Of a DNA stretch of 64,000 nucleotides, positions 45,427 through 54,634 are shown piece by piece. Source of the stretch: Streptomyces sp. CB02980 (GTDB taxonomy: Bacteria; Actinomycetota; Actinomycetes; Streptomycetales; Streptomycetaceae); contig NZ_JACSCH020000003.1 in the NCBI RefSeq assembly GCF_014451325.2, positions 434,001 through 498,000 of the forward strand. The letters run 5' to 3'. A program made the position numbers and the translations under genes. Below the pieces are notes generated by a model that was not told the origin of the DNA, did not search any database, and worked only from the letters and a program-made list of their open reading frames with translations. Each line of letters starts with the position of its first letter. Position 1 is the first letter of the stretch.

Positions 45427-48192
45427 ATGAGCGAGCATCGTCGCAAAATGCCGCCGCAGCAGCCGCCGACGGGCGGTCGCGCGGCGGCACGGCGCGCTGC
45501 CCAGCAGCCGGTGGGCCGCAGGTCGGCCCCGGCCCATGACGTCGGTACGGGGGCCCCGTCGGCCTCGTACGGGCCCGCTTCCTCCCCCGGGGAGGAGCAG
45601 CGGCCCTACGGGGGTCGCGCGGAGGCCCGCAGGGCCGCCCAGCGCGGCACCCGCCGGAGGGGAGCCGAGGCCGGCCCCGGAGGTCCTGGTGATCCCGGGG
45701 GCGGACGGCGTGGCGGCGGTGGCGGCCGCGGCAGCGGTCCCGGCCGTGGCTCCGGCGGACGTCCGCCGGGCAAGAAGCGGATCATCGACTACCCCCGCTA
45801 CGGAAAGTACGGCTGGCGTCGCTGGATGCCGTCGTGGAAGCTCGTGACGGGTACGTTCCTGTTCTTCACGGCCAGCCTGATGGGCGCGGCCGCGATCGCG
45901 TATTCGCAGGTGGACATCCCCAACGAGGCGCTGACCGCGAAGTCGCAGAACAACATCTACTACTGGTCGGACAAGACCCGGATGGTCGCGACGGGCAGCG
46001 GTACGAACCGCCAGATCGTGCCGTTCGAGAAGATCCCGAAGTCCATGCAGAACGCCGTGATCTCGGCGGAGAACAAGACCTTCTGGGACGACTCCGGAAT
46101 CGACCCCATGGGTATCGGCCGTGCCGTGTGGAACATGGCCAAGGGCGGCGAGACCCAGGGTGGTTCGACGATCACCCAGCAGTACGTGAAGAACAACCGT
46201 CTTGACGACCAGTCGCAGACCCTCAGCCGGAAGGTGAAGGAACTCTTCATCTCCATGAAGGTCGGCGGCGAGGTCGACAAGCCGGAGATCCTCGCCGGCT
46301 ATCTGAACACCGCGTACTACGGACGTGGTGCCTACGGTGTCCAGGCGGCGGCCCGCGCGTACTTCAACGTCGACGCCGAGAAGCTCAACCCCAGCCAGTC
46401 GGCGCTGCTCGCCGCGGTGCTCAAGGGCGCGACGTACTACGACCCCGCCGGCTACCCCGAGATCGACTCCGAGGCCACGCCCGAGAAGAACACCGTGCGG
46501 GCCACCGAGCGGTGGTCGTGGATCCTCGACGAGATGCAGAAGGACGGGCACCTCCCGGCCGCGGAGCGCGCGAAGTACACGACGTTCCCCAAGGTCGAGA
46601 AGCCCCGGAAGAGCGCCAATCTCAGCGGTCAGATCGGCTATCTGGTCACCACCGCGAAGGCCAACATCAAGGCCCAGTTCGGTATCACCGAGCAGGATCT
46701 GGAGCGTGGCGGCTACGAGATCTACACCACCTTCGAGAAGAAGAAGGTGGACGCTCTCGAGGACTCGGTCACGAAGATCCTCAAGGAGTACATCGACCCG
46801 AAGAAGCGCCCCGAGACGGACACGAACGTGCAGTTCGGCGGCGCCTCCGTCGACACGGCGACCGGAAAGATCGTCGCGCTCTACGGCGGTGTCGACGCGA
46901 CCAAGCACTTCCGGAGCAACGCCGACAACACCGGCGCCCAGGTCGGATCGACGTTCAAGCCGTTCGTCCTCGCCTCCGCGATGCGGGACGGCGTCCGGGA
47001 CAAGTCCCTGGGCGAGGTCCAGGACGCCTCCAGCCGCACGCTCGTGGACCCGGACAAGAGCCGCTACTCCGGCAAGAACGAGCTGAAGATCCGCAAGTAC
47101 AACGGCGAGATCTGGCACAACGAGAAGGGCGAGGAGTGGCTCCAGACCAATGACGACGACGCGAGCTACAAGGACATGACCCTGCGTCGCGCCATGGTCA
47201 AGTCGGCGAACTCGCCGTACGTGCAGCTCGGCATGGACATCGGCATCGACAAGGTCCGCAAGGCCGCCATCGACGCGGGCCTGCGCCCCGACTCGCTCGT
47301 CGGGGGCGAGGTGCCCTCGTTCTCGCTCGGCATCTCCAGCCCGAGCGCCATCCGCATGGCCGGCGCCTACGCGACCTTCGCCAACGAGGGCAAGCAGAAC
47401 GACCCCTACTCGGTCGAGGCCGTGAAGAAGGAGGGCGTCGTCATCCATCAGCACAAGACGGAGACCAAGAACCCCTTCAGCCCGGCCGTCGCCAACAACG
47501 TCACCGACGTCCTGCGTTCCGTCGTGGACGACGACGAGGGCACCGGCCGGAAGGCCCGGATCCCGGGCCGCGAGGTGGCCGGCAAGACCGGTACCACCGA
47601 CGGCAACAAGTCGGCCTGGTTCGTGGGATACACCCCGCAGCTGTCGACCGCGATCGACATGTACCGGTTCGACGACGACGAGACGAAGAAGAACCGCGAG
47701 TTCCAGAAGATGTACGGCACGGGTGACCAGCCGCAGATCCACGGTTCGTCGTTCCCGTCGCGGATCTGGCAGGACTACATGACCGATGCCGTGGAGAGCT
47801 ACCCGGTCAAGTCCTTCCCGGAGCCGGACAAGCTGGAAGGTGCCGAAGCCGTCTTCGGCGGTGGCGCCGCCAGCCCGACGCCGACCCCGACGGCCACCCC
47901 GACGCCGACCGAGACCTCGGCCACGCCGACGACGGCCGCCCCGACCACCACGCCGCCGCCCACGACGACTCCCCCGCCGACGACGCGGACGCCGAAGCCG
48001 GGCAAGACGACCTGTGGCGTCTGGGGCTGGGGCTGCACGGAGGATCCGGGCGATCCGGGCGGCAACACCGGGGAGCCCACCACCACGCCGCCCACCACCG
48101 ACACGCCGACGGGGACCGGCACACCGACGGACGACGGAAACGGTCCGGGCGGCGGGAACGGCAAACCCGGCAACGGGAACCTCGTCCCCTGA
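45427..48192 (+). CDS. Class A penicillin-binding protein (glycosyltransferase/transpeptidase)
   Basis: A 921-residue bifunctional cell-wall synthase. After a basic, Gly/Arg/Pro-rich cytoplasmic region and one membrane helix (about 140-160) comes the GT51 domain with AVISAENKTFWDDSGIDPMG and ETQGGSTITQQYVKN. The transpeptidase follows with the three penicillin motifs: GSTFKPFVLASAM (about 508), VKSANSPYVQLG, and GKTGTTDGNKSAWF (about 719). The C terminus is an unusual Thr/Pro-rich tail with CGVWGWGCTED, possibly a disulfide loop. It polymerises and crosslinks peptidoglycan. ATG at 45427 starts MSEHRRKMPP. Confidence 0.94.
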   Translation: MSEHRRKMPPQQPPTGGRAAARRAAQQPVGRRSAPAHDVGTGAPSASYGPASSPGEEQRPYGGRAEARRAAQRGTRRRGAEAGPGGPGDPGGGRRGGGGGRGSGPGRGSGGRPPGKKRIIDYPRYGKYGWRRWMPSWKLVTGTFLFFTASLMGAAAIAYSQVDIPNEALTAKSQNNIYYWSDKTRMVATGSGTNRQIVPFEKIPKSMQNAVISAENKTFWDDSGIDPMGIGRAVWNMAKGGETQGGSTITQQYVKNNRLDDQSQTLSRKVKELFISMKVGGEVDKPEILAGYLNTAYYGRGAYGVQAAARAYFNVDAEKLNPSQSALLAAVLKGATYYDPAGYPEIDSEATPEKNTVRATERWSWILDEMQKDGHLPAAERAKYTTFPKVEKPRKSANLSGQIGYLVTTAKANIKAQFGITEQDLERGGYEIYTTFEKKKVDALEDSVTKILKEYIDPKKRPETDTNVQFGGASVDTATGKIVALYGGVDATKHFRSNADNTGAQVGSTFKPFVLASAMRDGVRDKSLGEVQDASSRTLVDPDKSRYSGKNELKIRKYNGEIWHNEKGEEWLQTNDDDASYKDMTLRRAMVKSANSPYVQLGMDIGIDKVRKAAIDAGLRPDSLVGGEVPSFSLGISSPSAIRMAGAYATFANEGKQNDPYSVEAVKKEGVVIHQHKTETKNPFSPAVANNVTDVLRSVVDDDEGTGRKARIPGREVAGKTGTTDGNKSAWFVGYTPQLSTAIDMYRFDDDETKKNREFQKMYGTGDQPQIHGSSFPSRIWQDYMTDAVESYPVKSFPEPDKLEGAEAVFGGGAASPTPTPTATPTPTETSATPTTAAPTTTPPPTTTPPPTTRTPKPGKTTCGVWGWGCTEDPGDPGGNTGEPTTTPPTTDTPTGTGTPTDDGNGPGGGNGKPGNGNLVP

Positions 48193-48235
48193 TCCACCGC
48201 CGGGGCACTCCCCGGTCCCCGACGACGCCTGGAAC

Positions 48236-48291
48236 GAGGGCCGCCGCGTCCGATCCGTACCTTCCCGTACGGGCCGGCCGCGGCGGCCCTC
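48236..48291 (+). terminator. Terminator after the PBP gene
   Basis: A 13-bp stem (GAGGGCCGCCGCG with CGCGGCGGCCCTC) enclosing a second CCGTAC/GTACGG hairpin, followed by GCCGTTTTC. Confidence 0.75.
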
Positions 48292-48318
48292 GCCGTTTTC
48301 CCGGAGCCGTACGGCAGG

Positions 48319-49827
48319 ATGTCCCCCATGCCGAGCCTCCAGAAGACGAGCGCGCCGCAGGACCGGCCCCAGGGCCGCTCGCAGACGGTCATCCCCACCC
48401 ACCGGGACAAGGTGGCCGCCGCGGGCAGCGAACTGATCGGCGGCCCCTACGGCCGCCGGGCGAAGACCGGCACCGGCCAGTTCACGCCGGTGCGGGTGAT
48501 CGCCCTCGTGGCCATCGGCATGTTCGCCCTCGGCATGGTGCAGAAGCTGCCCTGCTACAACTGGGCCTGGTTCCGGGGCACGACCTCCCAGTACACCCAC
48601 GCCTGCTACTCGGACATCCCGCACCTCTTCACGGGGCGGGGCTTCGCCGAGGGCCTGGTGCCCTACTTCGACCGGCTGGGCGGCGACATACCGTTCCTCG
48701 AGTACCCGGTCCTGACCGGGCTCTTCATGGAGGTCGCGGCCTGGCTGACGCCGGGCGGCGGCGACACGATGCAGCGCGAGCAGTCGTACTGGCTGGCCAA
48801 CGCGGGTCTTCTGATGGTCTGTGCGGCCGTCCTGGCGGTCTGTGTGGCCCGGACGCACCGGCTGCGGCCCTGGGACGGACTGCTCGTCGCCCTGGCGCCC
48901 TCGATCGCGCTGACCGCGACGATCAACTGGGACATACTGGCCGTCGCGCTGACGGCCGCCGCCATCCTGATGTGGTCGCGCGAACGGCCGCTGGCCTTCG
49001 GCATCCTGCTCGGCCTGGCCACCGCCGCCAAGTTCTACCCGATACTGCTCCTCTGCCCGCTGCTGCTGCTCTGCTGGCGGGCCGGGAAGTGGCGGGAGTA
49101 CGGGACGGCGGTGCTGGCCGCGGGCGGCGCGTGGCTGGTGGTGAACCTGCCCGTGATGCTGCTCGCACCCGAGGGCTGGAAGCAGTTCTACCTCTTCAGC
49201 CGGGACCGGAACGTCGACTTCGGTTCGATCTGGCTGCTGGTCAGCCAGCGGACGGGCGACGCGATAACGCCGGGCCAGGCCAACCTGTACGCGCTGCTGC
49301 TGATGCTGGCGGCGCTCGGCGGGCTCGCCTACCTGGCGTTCACGGCGCCCCGCAGGCCCCGCTTCGTCCAGCTGGCGTTCCTGATCGTCGCCGCGTTCGT
49401 CCTGACCAACAAGGTCTACTCACCGCAGTACGTGCTGTGGCTGGTGCCGCTGGCGGCGCTCGCCCGGCCGCGCTGGCGCGACTTCCTGATCTGGCAGGCG
49501 TGCGAGGTCATGTACTTCGTCGGCGTCTGGATGTACCTGGCGTTCACGACCAGCGGCAACAAGCAGGGCCTGCCGGTGGACGGCTACCAGTTCGCGATCG
49601 TGCTGCACCTGCTCGGCACCCTGTACCTGTGCGTGATGGTCGTACGCGACATCCTCACGCCCGAGAAGGACCCGGTCCGGCAGGACGGCGCGGACGACCC
49701 CTCCGGAGGCGTCCTGGACGGCGCGGAGGACGTCTTCGTGGCGGGCAGGGCCGCCCATCCCGCCCGGCACGCGGCCCCGGTCGCCGAGGACGCGCTGCTG
49801 GTGGAATGGGGAACCCCCAGGAGCTGA
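48319..49827 (+). CDS. Glycosyltransferase family 87-like membrane protein
   Basis: About 502 residues with nine or ten membrane helices. The family pattern is visible: HACYSDIPHLFTGRGFAEGL with the acidic pair expected for lipid-linked-sugar GT-C enzymes, IPFLEYPVLTGLFMEVAAW, INWDILAVALTAAAILMWS and GLATAAKFYPILLLCPLLLL. GT87 members use polyprenyl-phosphate-mannose to build envelope glycans; the exact product here is unknown. It follows the PBP gene but is separated by a terminator. ATG at 48319 or 48328 are both possible starts. It is convergent with the alanine racemase-like gene. Confidence 0.87.
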   Translation: MSPMPSLQKTSAPQDRPQGRSQTVIPTHRDKVAAAGSELIGGPYGRRAKTGTGQFTPVRVIALVAIGMFALGMVQKLPCYNWAWFRGTTSQYTHACYSDIPHLFTGRGFAEGLVPYFDRLGGDIPFLEYPVLTGLFMEVAAWLTPGGGDTMQREQSYWLANAGLLMVCAAVLAVCVARTHRLRPWDGLLVALAPSIALTATINWDILAVALTAAAILMWSRERPLAFGILLGLATAAKFYPILLLCPLLLLCWRAGKWREYGTAVLAAGGAWLVVNLPVMLLAPEGWKQFYLFSRDRNVDFGSIWLLVSQRTGDAITPGQANLYALLLMLAALGGLAYLAFTAPRRPRFVQLAFLIVAAFVLTNKVYSPQYVLWLVPLAALARPRWRDFLIWQACEVMYFVGVWMYLAFTTSGNKQGLPVDGYQFAIVLHLLGTLYLCVMVVRDILTPEKDPVRQDGADDPSGGVLDGAEDVFVAGRAAHPARHAAPVAEDALLVEWGTPRS

Positions 49828-49857
49828 GCTCCCGGGGGTGCGGGGCGACCGGCCGGC

Positions 49858-50889
49858 TCAGCGCTCGACGAGCCGGTCGAACTGCGTCGTGGTGTGGCGC
49901 AGATGGGCCACCAGCTCGTCGCCGACCCGCGGCTCCTGGGCGTCGGCCGGCACGAACAGGATCGACACCTGCATGTGCGGCGGCTCGGCGAACCAGCGCT
50001 GCTTCCCGGCCCAGACGAAGGGCGAAAGGTTCCGGTTGACGGTGGCGAGACCGGCCCGTGCGACGCCCTTGGCGCGCGGCATGACGCCGTGCATGGCCTT
50101 GGGGGCCTCCAGGCCCACACCGTGCGAGGTACCGCCGGCGACGACCACCAGCCAGCCGTCCGACGCGGCCTTCTGCTGGCGGTAGCCGAACCGGTCGCCC
50201 TTGGAGACCCGGGTCACGTCGAGGACCGCGCCCCGGTACTCCGTGGCCTCGTGGTCGCCCAGCCAGAGCCGGGTGCCGATGCGGGCGCGGAAGCGGGTCT
50301 GCGGGAACTGCTGCTGGAGCCGTGCCTGTTCCGCGGCGCGCAGATGGCTGACGAACATGGTGTGCAGCGGAAGCCGGGCGGCCCGCAGCCGGTCCATCCA
50401 GCCGATGACCTCCTCGACGGCGTCGGTGCCGTCCGGGCGGTCCAGCGGGAGGTGGAGCGCGAAGCCCTCCAGGCGTACGTCCTCGATGGCGGAGTGGAGC
50501 TGCTGGAGCTCCTCCTCACGGACGCCGTGCCGCTTCATCGAGCTCATGCACTCGATGACGACCCGGGCCCCCACCAGGGCGTGGACGCCGTCCACGGACG
50601 ACACGGAACGGATCACCCGGTCGGGCAGCGGAACCGGTTCTTCACCCCGGCGGAAGGGGGTGAGGACCAGCAGGTCGCCGCTGAACCAGTCCTTGATCCG
50701 CGCGGCCTCGTACGTGGTGCCCACGGCGAGCATGTCGGCGCCGAACCGGGCCGCCTCGTCCGCGAGGCGTTCGTGGCCGAAGCCGTAACCGTTGCCCTTG
50801 CAGACCGGGATGACACCGGGGAACTGATCGATGACGGTCTTCTGGTGCGCGCGCCAGCGAGCGGTGTCGACGTAGAGGGAGAGCGCCAT
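49858..50889 (-). CDS. Alanine racemase-like PLP enzyme
   Basis: A 343-residue protein with an alanine racemase-type TIM barrel. The PLP lysine is in VIPVCKGNGYGFGHERLADE (about residue 30). The rest of the barrel is divergent (LEGFALHLPLDRPDG, PLHTMFVSHLRAAEQARLQQ). In the C-terminal half the usual alanine racemase motif with CMDQ is absent; instead there is FGYRQQKAASDGWLVVVAGG and HGVMPRAKGVARAGL. It may therefore act on another amino acid or have lost racemase activity. It lies 82 bp downstream of femX on the same strand, linking it to peptidoglycan chemistry. The ATG at 50889 is preferred. Confidence 0.8.
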   Translation of the reverse strand: MALSLYVDTARWRAHQKTVIDQFPGVIPVCKGNGYGFGHERLADEAARFGADMLAVGTTYEAARIKDWFSGDLLVLTPFRRGEEPVPLPDRVIRSVSSVDGVHALVGARVVIECMSSMKRHGVREEELQQLHSAIEDVRLEGFALHLPLDRPDGTDAVEEVIGWMDRLRAARLPLHTMFVSHLRAAEQARLQQQFPQTRFRARIGTRLWLGDHEATEYRGAVLDVTRVSKGDRFGYRQQKAASDGWLVVVAGGTSHGVGLEAPKAMHGVMPRAKGVARAGLATVNRNLSPFVWAGKQRWFAEPPHMQVSILFVPADAQEPRVGDELVAHLRHTTTQFDRLVER

Positions 50890-50971
50890 GGCCGGCCCGG
50901 AACCTTTCTGATGGCAGCGGTGTATCAAAGGTATGTACGAGACTACGGAAACGTCAGCGGCACGGCACGGG

Positions 50972-52090
50972 TCAGCGGCGCGACATGTAGATGTCGAGTG
51001 CCTTGTGCAGCAGCTTGTTCAGCGGGAAGTCCCACTCGCCGACGTACTCGACGGCCTCGCCGCCCGTGCCCACCTTGAACTGGATGAGCCCGAAGAGGTG
51101 GTCGGTCTCGTCGAGCGAGTCCGAGATGCCCCGCAGGTCGTAGACGGTCGCGCCCATCGCGTAGGCGTCGCGCAGCATGCGCCACTGCATCGCGTTCGAG
51201 GGCCGGACCTCACGGCCGATGTTGTCGGAGGCGCCGTAGGAGTACCAGACGTGGCCGCCGACGACGAGCATCGTCGCCGCGGAGAGGTTCACGCCGTCGT
51301 GGCGGGCGAAGTAGAGCCGCATGCGGTTGGGGTCCTCGCTGTTGAGGACGGTCCACATGCGCTGGAAGTACGAGAGCGGGCGCGGCCGGAAGTGGTCACG
51401 GACGGCTGTGATCTCGTACAGCCGCTGCCACTCGGCCAGGTCCTCGTAGCCGCCCTGGACGACCTCGACACCGGCCTTCTCGGCCTTCTTGATGTTGCGG
51501 CGCCACAGCTGGTTGAAGCCCTTGAGGACATCGTCGAGCGAGCGGTTCGCGAGCGGGACCTGGAAGACGTAGCGGGGCTGCACGTCGCCGAAGCCGGCGC
51601 CGCCGTCCTCTGCCTGCTGCCAGCCCATCTTCCGCAGCCGGTCCGCGACTTCGAAGGCACGCGGCTCGATGTGGGTGGCCTCGACGTCCTTGAGGCGCTT
51701 GACGTCCGGGTCCTGGATGCCGGACTTGATGGCGGCCGAGTCCCAGCGCCGGATGACGACCGGCGGGCCCATCTTCACCGAGAAGGCGCCCTGCTGCTTG
51801 AGGTGCGCCAGCATCGGCGTCAGCCAGTCGTCGAGGTTGGGCGCGTGCCAGTTGATGACCGGGCCCTCGGGCAGATAGGCCAGGTAGCGCTTGATCTTCG
51901 GGAGCTGGCGGTAGAGCACCAGGCCGACGCCGACGAGCTCGCCGCTCTTGTCGAACCAGCCGAGGTTCTCCGAGCGCCACTCGGTCTTCACATCAGCCCA
52001 CGCCGGGACCTGGCAGTGGCTCGCCGCGGGCTGGCTCTGGATGTACGCCAGATGCTGCTCACGGCTGATGGTCCTCAGGGTCAGGCTCAT
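50972..52090 (-). CDS. femX: FemX-type peptidoglycan bridge aminoacyltransferase
   Basis: A 372-residue FemABX protein without the coiled-coil insert, i.e. FemX-like. Tandem GNAT-like folds show QVPAWADVKTEWRSENLGWF, YLPEGPVINWHAPNLDDWL and IEPRAFEVADRLRKMGWQQA, and later RRNIKKAEKAGVEVVQGGYE and GGHVWYSYGASDNIGREVRP. In S. coelicolor FemX adds the first glycine to lipid II using Gly-tRNA and also takes part in VanK-related resistance chemistry. The ATG at 52090 has a GGAGC element. It is followed by the alanine racemase-like gene. Confidence 0.93.
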   Translation of the reverse strand: MSLTLRTISREQHLAYIQSQPAASHCQVPAWADVKTEWRSENLGWFDKSGELVGVGLVLYRQLPKIKRYLAYLPEGPVINWHAPNLDDWLTPMLAHLKQQGAFSVKMGPPVVIRRWDSAAIKSGIQDPDVKRLKDVEATHIEPRAFEVADRLRKMGWQQAEDGGAGFGDVQPRYVFQVPLANRSLDDVLKGFNQLWRRNIKKAEKAGVEVVQGGYEDLAEWQRLYEITAVRDHFRPRPLSYFQRMWTVLNSEDPNRMRLYFARHDGVNLSAATMLVVGGHVWYSYGASDNIGREVRPSNAMQWRMLRDAYAMGATVYDLRGISDSLDETDHLFGLIQFKVGTGGEAVEYVGEWDFPLNKLLHKALDIYMSRR

Positions 52091-52209
52091 GCGGGGCGCT
52101 CCTCGGCAGGTGTGTCCCCATCGGTCAGGGGCTCCGGCTCTCGCGCCGAAGCCTACTGTGACCGGGGAGCGCCCCGGATGGGCGTGTACGCCCTGACGTG
52201 CCGCTGGGC

Positions 52210-52524
52210 TCAGCTGATGACGCCGCCGAAGAGCCCGCCGTGCGCCATGCCGAGGTAGAAGCCGAACGCCGAGGCGCCGAGTCCGAGGATCAGCAGGAAG
52301 CGCTCGCGTGTCGTCACGGAGATGAACTGTCCGTAGGCACCGGTCAGGATGCCGATCAGGCCCGACCAGGAGCTCAGCAGGTGCAGGCTGTGGAACTGCG
52401 CCGTGACGAAGGCGAGGACGCCGAGGAGCAGTGTCACTCCGACCAGGGCGTCCTGGATGGGGTGCGGTTTGCCGTCGGTGGCGAAGAGGGAGTGGCCGGG
52501 GTCGGGTCGCATTGCCTGTGCCAT
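52210..52524 (-). CDS. Small membrane protein of unknown function
   Basis: A 104-residue protein with three hydrophobic segments (ALVGVTLLLGVLAFVTAQF, WSGLIGILTGAYGQFI, LLILGLGASAFGFYLGMA). It is conserved in my memory of Streptomyces genomes between femX and rpsF but unnamed. A perfect AGGAGGTG ribosome site precedes the ATG at 52524. No catalytic motif is visible. It lies 119 bp upstream of femX on the same strand. Confidence 0.8.
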   Translation of the reverse strand: MAQAMRPDPGHSLFATDGKPHPIQDALVGVTLLLGVLAFVTAQFHSLHLLSSWSGLIGILTGAYGQFISVTTRERFLLILGLGASAFGFYLGMAHGGLFGGVIS

Positions 52525-52615
52525 GGGGCACCTCCTGGCGTAGCTGCCGGAAGGCGGCGCATCGTAGCGCCGCCGACATCCGTTGTGTACAGATTGCGTC
52601 CCCTCACCGGTGAAT

Positions 52616-52645
52616 TTCAACCGCAGGGCGATGAGCGGGTACTCT
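52616..52645 (+). promoter_or_regulatory. Possible promoter of the rpsF operon
   Basis: TTCAAC and TACTCT are 18 bases apart, about 165 bp before rpsF. The -35 is weak. Confidence 0.35.
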
Positions 52646-52808
52646 GTACGGTCTGCACCGGTGTCTGCCTTGGTCTGTCTGGATCCCGGCAGTGCTCCTC
52701 GTTCTCCGAGGGGGACTGTCAGTGGTGGCGGATACCGTTGCTTACGCATCACGACCCTCCTGCCACGGAACGACCGTGGCCGCTGAGTCCAAAGGAGGTG
52801 GGTTCCAC

Positions 52809-53099
52809 ATGCGTCACTACGAACTGATGGTCATCCTCGACCCCGATCTCGAGGAGCGCGCTGTCTCCCCGCTGATCGAGAACTTCCTTTCTGTCGTCCG
52901 TGAGGGCAACGGAAAGGTCGAGAAGGTCGACACCTGGGGCCGTCGTCGTCTCGCCTACGAGATCAAGAAGAAGCCCGAGGGCATCTACTCGGTCATCGAC
53001 CTGCAGGCCGAGCCTGCGGTCGTCAAGGAGCTCGACCGACAGCTCAACCTGAACGAGTCGGTCCTCCGGACCAAGGTCCTCCGTCCCGAGACCCACTGA
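52809..53099 (+). CDS. rpsF: 30S ribosomal protein S6
   Basis: A 96-residue protein, full length: [61 protein letters not shown]6 binds 16S rRNA with S18 in the central domain. An AAAGGAGGTG ribosome site precedes the ATG. First gene of the conserved rpsF-ssb-rpsR-rplI operon. Confidence 0.98.
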   Translation: MRHYELMVILDPDLEERAVSPLIENFLSVVREGNGKVEKVDTWGRRRLAYEIKKKPEGIYSVIDLQAEPAVVKELDRQLNLNESVLRTKVLRPETH

Positions 53100-53173
53100 G
53101 CGACTAGCTCAGTGGTCTTCGGATCCGAGTAGCAGCAAAGCAGCCAGAAGCAATCCCGCCGAGAGGTTCCCCC

Positions 53174-53773
53174 ATGGCAGGCGAGACCGTCATCACGGTC
53201 GTCGGCAATCTTGTCGACGACCCCGAGCTGCGCTTCACCCCGTCCGGTGCGGCGGTCGCGAAGTTCCGTATCGCGTCCACCCCCCGCACCTTCGACCGTC
53301 AGACCAATGAGTGGAAGGACGGCGAAAGCCTCTTCCTCACCTGCTCGGTCTGGCGTCAGGCGGCGGAGAACGTCGCCGAGTCGCTTCAGCGAGGCATGCG
53401 CGTCGTCGTGCAGGGCCGGCTGAAGCAGCGGTCCTACGAGGACCGTGAGGGCGTCAAGCGCACGGTCTACGAGCTGGATGTCGAGGAAGTCGGCCCCAGC
53501 CTCAAGAACGCCACGGCCAAGGTCACCAAGACCACCGGTCGAGGCGGCCAGGGTGGTTTCGGCGGGGGCGGCGGCGGCCAGCAGGCCGGCGGCGGTGGCA
53601 GCTGGGGTGGAAACTCCGGCGGTGGCCAGCAGGGTGGTGGCGGTGCTCCCGCCGACGACCCGTGGGCGACCGGCGGCGGTACCTCCTCCTCCGGCAGCGG
53701 CCAGCAGCAGGGCGGCGGAGGCGGCTGGGGTGGAAACTCCGGCGGCGGCTACTCGGACGAGCCCCCCTTCTAG
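53174..53773 (+). CDS. ssb: Single-stranded DNA-binding protein
   Basis: A 199-residue SSB. The OB fold spans 1-110 ([60 protein letters not shown]). A Gly/Gln/Ser-rich linker contains two related WGGNSGGG repeats, and the protein ends in the acidic partner-binding tail YSDEPPF. It coats single-stranded DNA and recruits replication and repair proteins. It sits between rpsF and rpsR; Streptomyces usually carry a second ssb elsewhere, this being the essential SsbA type. Confidence 0.97.
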   Translation: MAGETVITVVGNLVDDPELRFTPSGAAVAKFRIASTPRTFDRQTNEWKDGESLFLTCSVWRQAAENVAESLQRGMRVVVQGRLKQRSYEDREGVKRTVYELDVEEVGPSLKNATAKVTKTTGRGGQGGFGGGGGGQQAGGGGSWGGNSGGGQQGGGGAPADDPWATGGGTSSSGSGQQQGGGGGWGGNSGGGYSDEPPF

Positions 53774-53828
53774 GGCACGCCCTCGAAGCAGCTCGTACCC
53801 CCATTCTTGATCACACAGGAGAAACACC

Positions 53829-54065
53829 ATGGCGAAGCCGCCTGTGCGCAAGCCTAAGAAGAAGGTCTGCGCGTTCTGCAAGGACAAGACCCAGTACGTG
53901 GACTACAAGGACACGAACATGCTGCGGAAGTTCATTTCCGACCGCGGCAAGATCCGTGCCCGCCGCGTGACCGGCAACTGCACGCAGCACCAGCGTGACG
54001 TCGCCACGGCCGTCAAGAACAGCCGTGAGATGGCGCTGCTGCCCTACACGTCCACCGCGCGATAA
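53829..54065 (+). CDS. rpsR: 30S ribosomal protein S18
   Basis: A 78-residue S18. It keeps the cysteine-bearing form: [20 protein letters not shown] and [20 protein letters not shown], consistent with the zinc-binding (C+) version. Streptomyces often also have a Cys-free, Zur-repressed copy elsewhere. It binds S6 in the small subunit. ATG at 53829 follows AGGAGAAACACC. Confidence 0.97.
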   Translation: MAKPPVRKPKKKVCAFCKDKTQYVDYKDTNMLRKFISDRGKIRARRVTGNCTQHQRDVATAVKNSREMALLPYTSTAR

Positions 54066-54083
54066 GGAAAGGGTGACCGAATA

Positions 54084-54530
54084 ATGAAGATCATCCTGAC
54101 CCACGAGGTCTCCGGCCTCGGCACCGCCGGCGACGTCGTCGACGTCAAGGACGGCTACGCCCGCAACTACCTGGTCCCGCGTGGCTTCGCCATCCGCTGG
54201 ACCAAGGGTGGCGAGCAGGACGTGGCGCAGATCCGCCGCGCCCGCAAGATCCACGAGATCGCGACCATCGAGCAGGCCAACGAGATCAAGGCCAAGCTCG
54301 AGGGCACGAAGGTGCGCCTGGCCGTTCGCTCCGGCGACGCCGGCCGTCTCTTCGGCTCCGTGACCCCGGCCGACATCGCCTCGGCGATCAAGGCTGCGGG
54401 TGGCCCCGACGTCGACAAGCGTCGCGTCGAGCTCGGTTCGCCGATCAAGACCCTGGGCTCGCACCAGGTGTCCGTGCGCCTGCACGCCGACGTTGCCGCG
54501 AAGCTCGGCGTCGAGATCGTCGCCGCGTAA
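54084..54530 (+). CDS. rplI: 50S ribosomal protein L9
   Basis: A 148-residue full-length L9: N-terminal RNA-binding domain [20 protein letters not shown] and [20 protein letters not shown], a long connecting helix, and a C-terminal domain ([20 protein letters not shown]). Last gene of the rpsF operon, followed by a strong terminator and a parS pair. Confidence 0.98.
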   Translation: MKIILTHEVSGLGTAGDVVDVKDGYARNYLVPRGFAIRWTKGGEQDVAQIRRARKIHEIATIEQANEIKAKLEGTKVRLAVRSGDAGRLFGSVTPADIASAIKAAGGPDVDKRRVELGSPIKTLGSHQVSVRLHADVAAKLGVEIVAA

Positions 54531-54562
54531 CGCTGCCGCCGGCGCTCTGCGCTGAGCAGTGA

Positions 54563-54596
54563 GGAAGGGCCGCACCCCTCGGGGTGCGGCCCTTCC
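54563..54596 (+). terminator. Terminator after rplI
   Basis: A perfect 15-bp stem (GGAAGGGCCGCACCC with its complement) around CTCG, followed by GCTGTTT. Confidence 0.9.
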
Positions 54597-54598
54597 GC

Positions 54599-54614
54599 TG
54601 TTTCACGTGAAACA
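54599..54614. promoter_or_regulatory. parS: parS site after rplI, copy 1
   Basis: Perfect TGTTTCACGTGAAACA; its left end doubles as the T tract of the rplI terminator. Confidence 0.96.
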
Positions 54615-54617
54615 GGG

Positions 54618-54633
54618 CGTTTCACGTGAAACA
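54618..54633. promoter_or_regulatory. parS: parS site after rplI, copy 2
   Basis: CGTTTCACGTGAAACA, one base off consensus, 19 bp from copy 1: the tightest pair in the window. Confidence 0.93.
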
Positions 54634-54634
54634 T

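Noticed and set aside
45212..45430. A 72-residue frame overlapping the PBP start by four bases
   Set aside because: The overlap looks like coupling, but there is no ribosome site or recognisable domain; it was kept only as a remark on the spacer.
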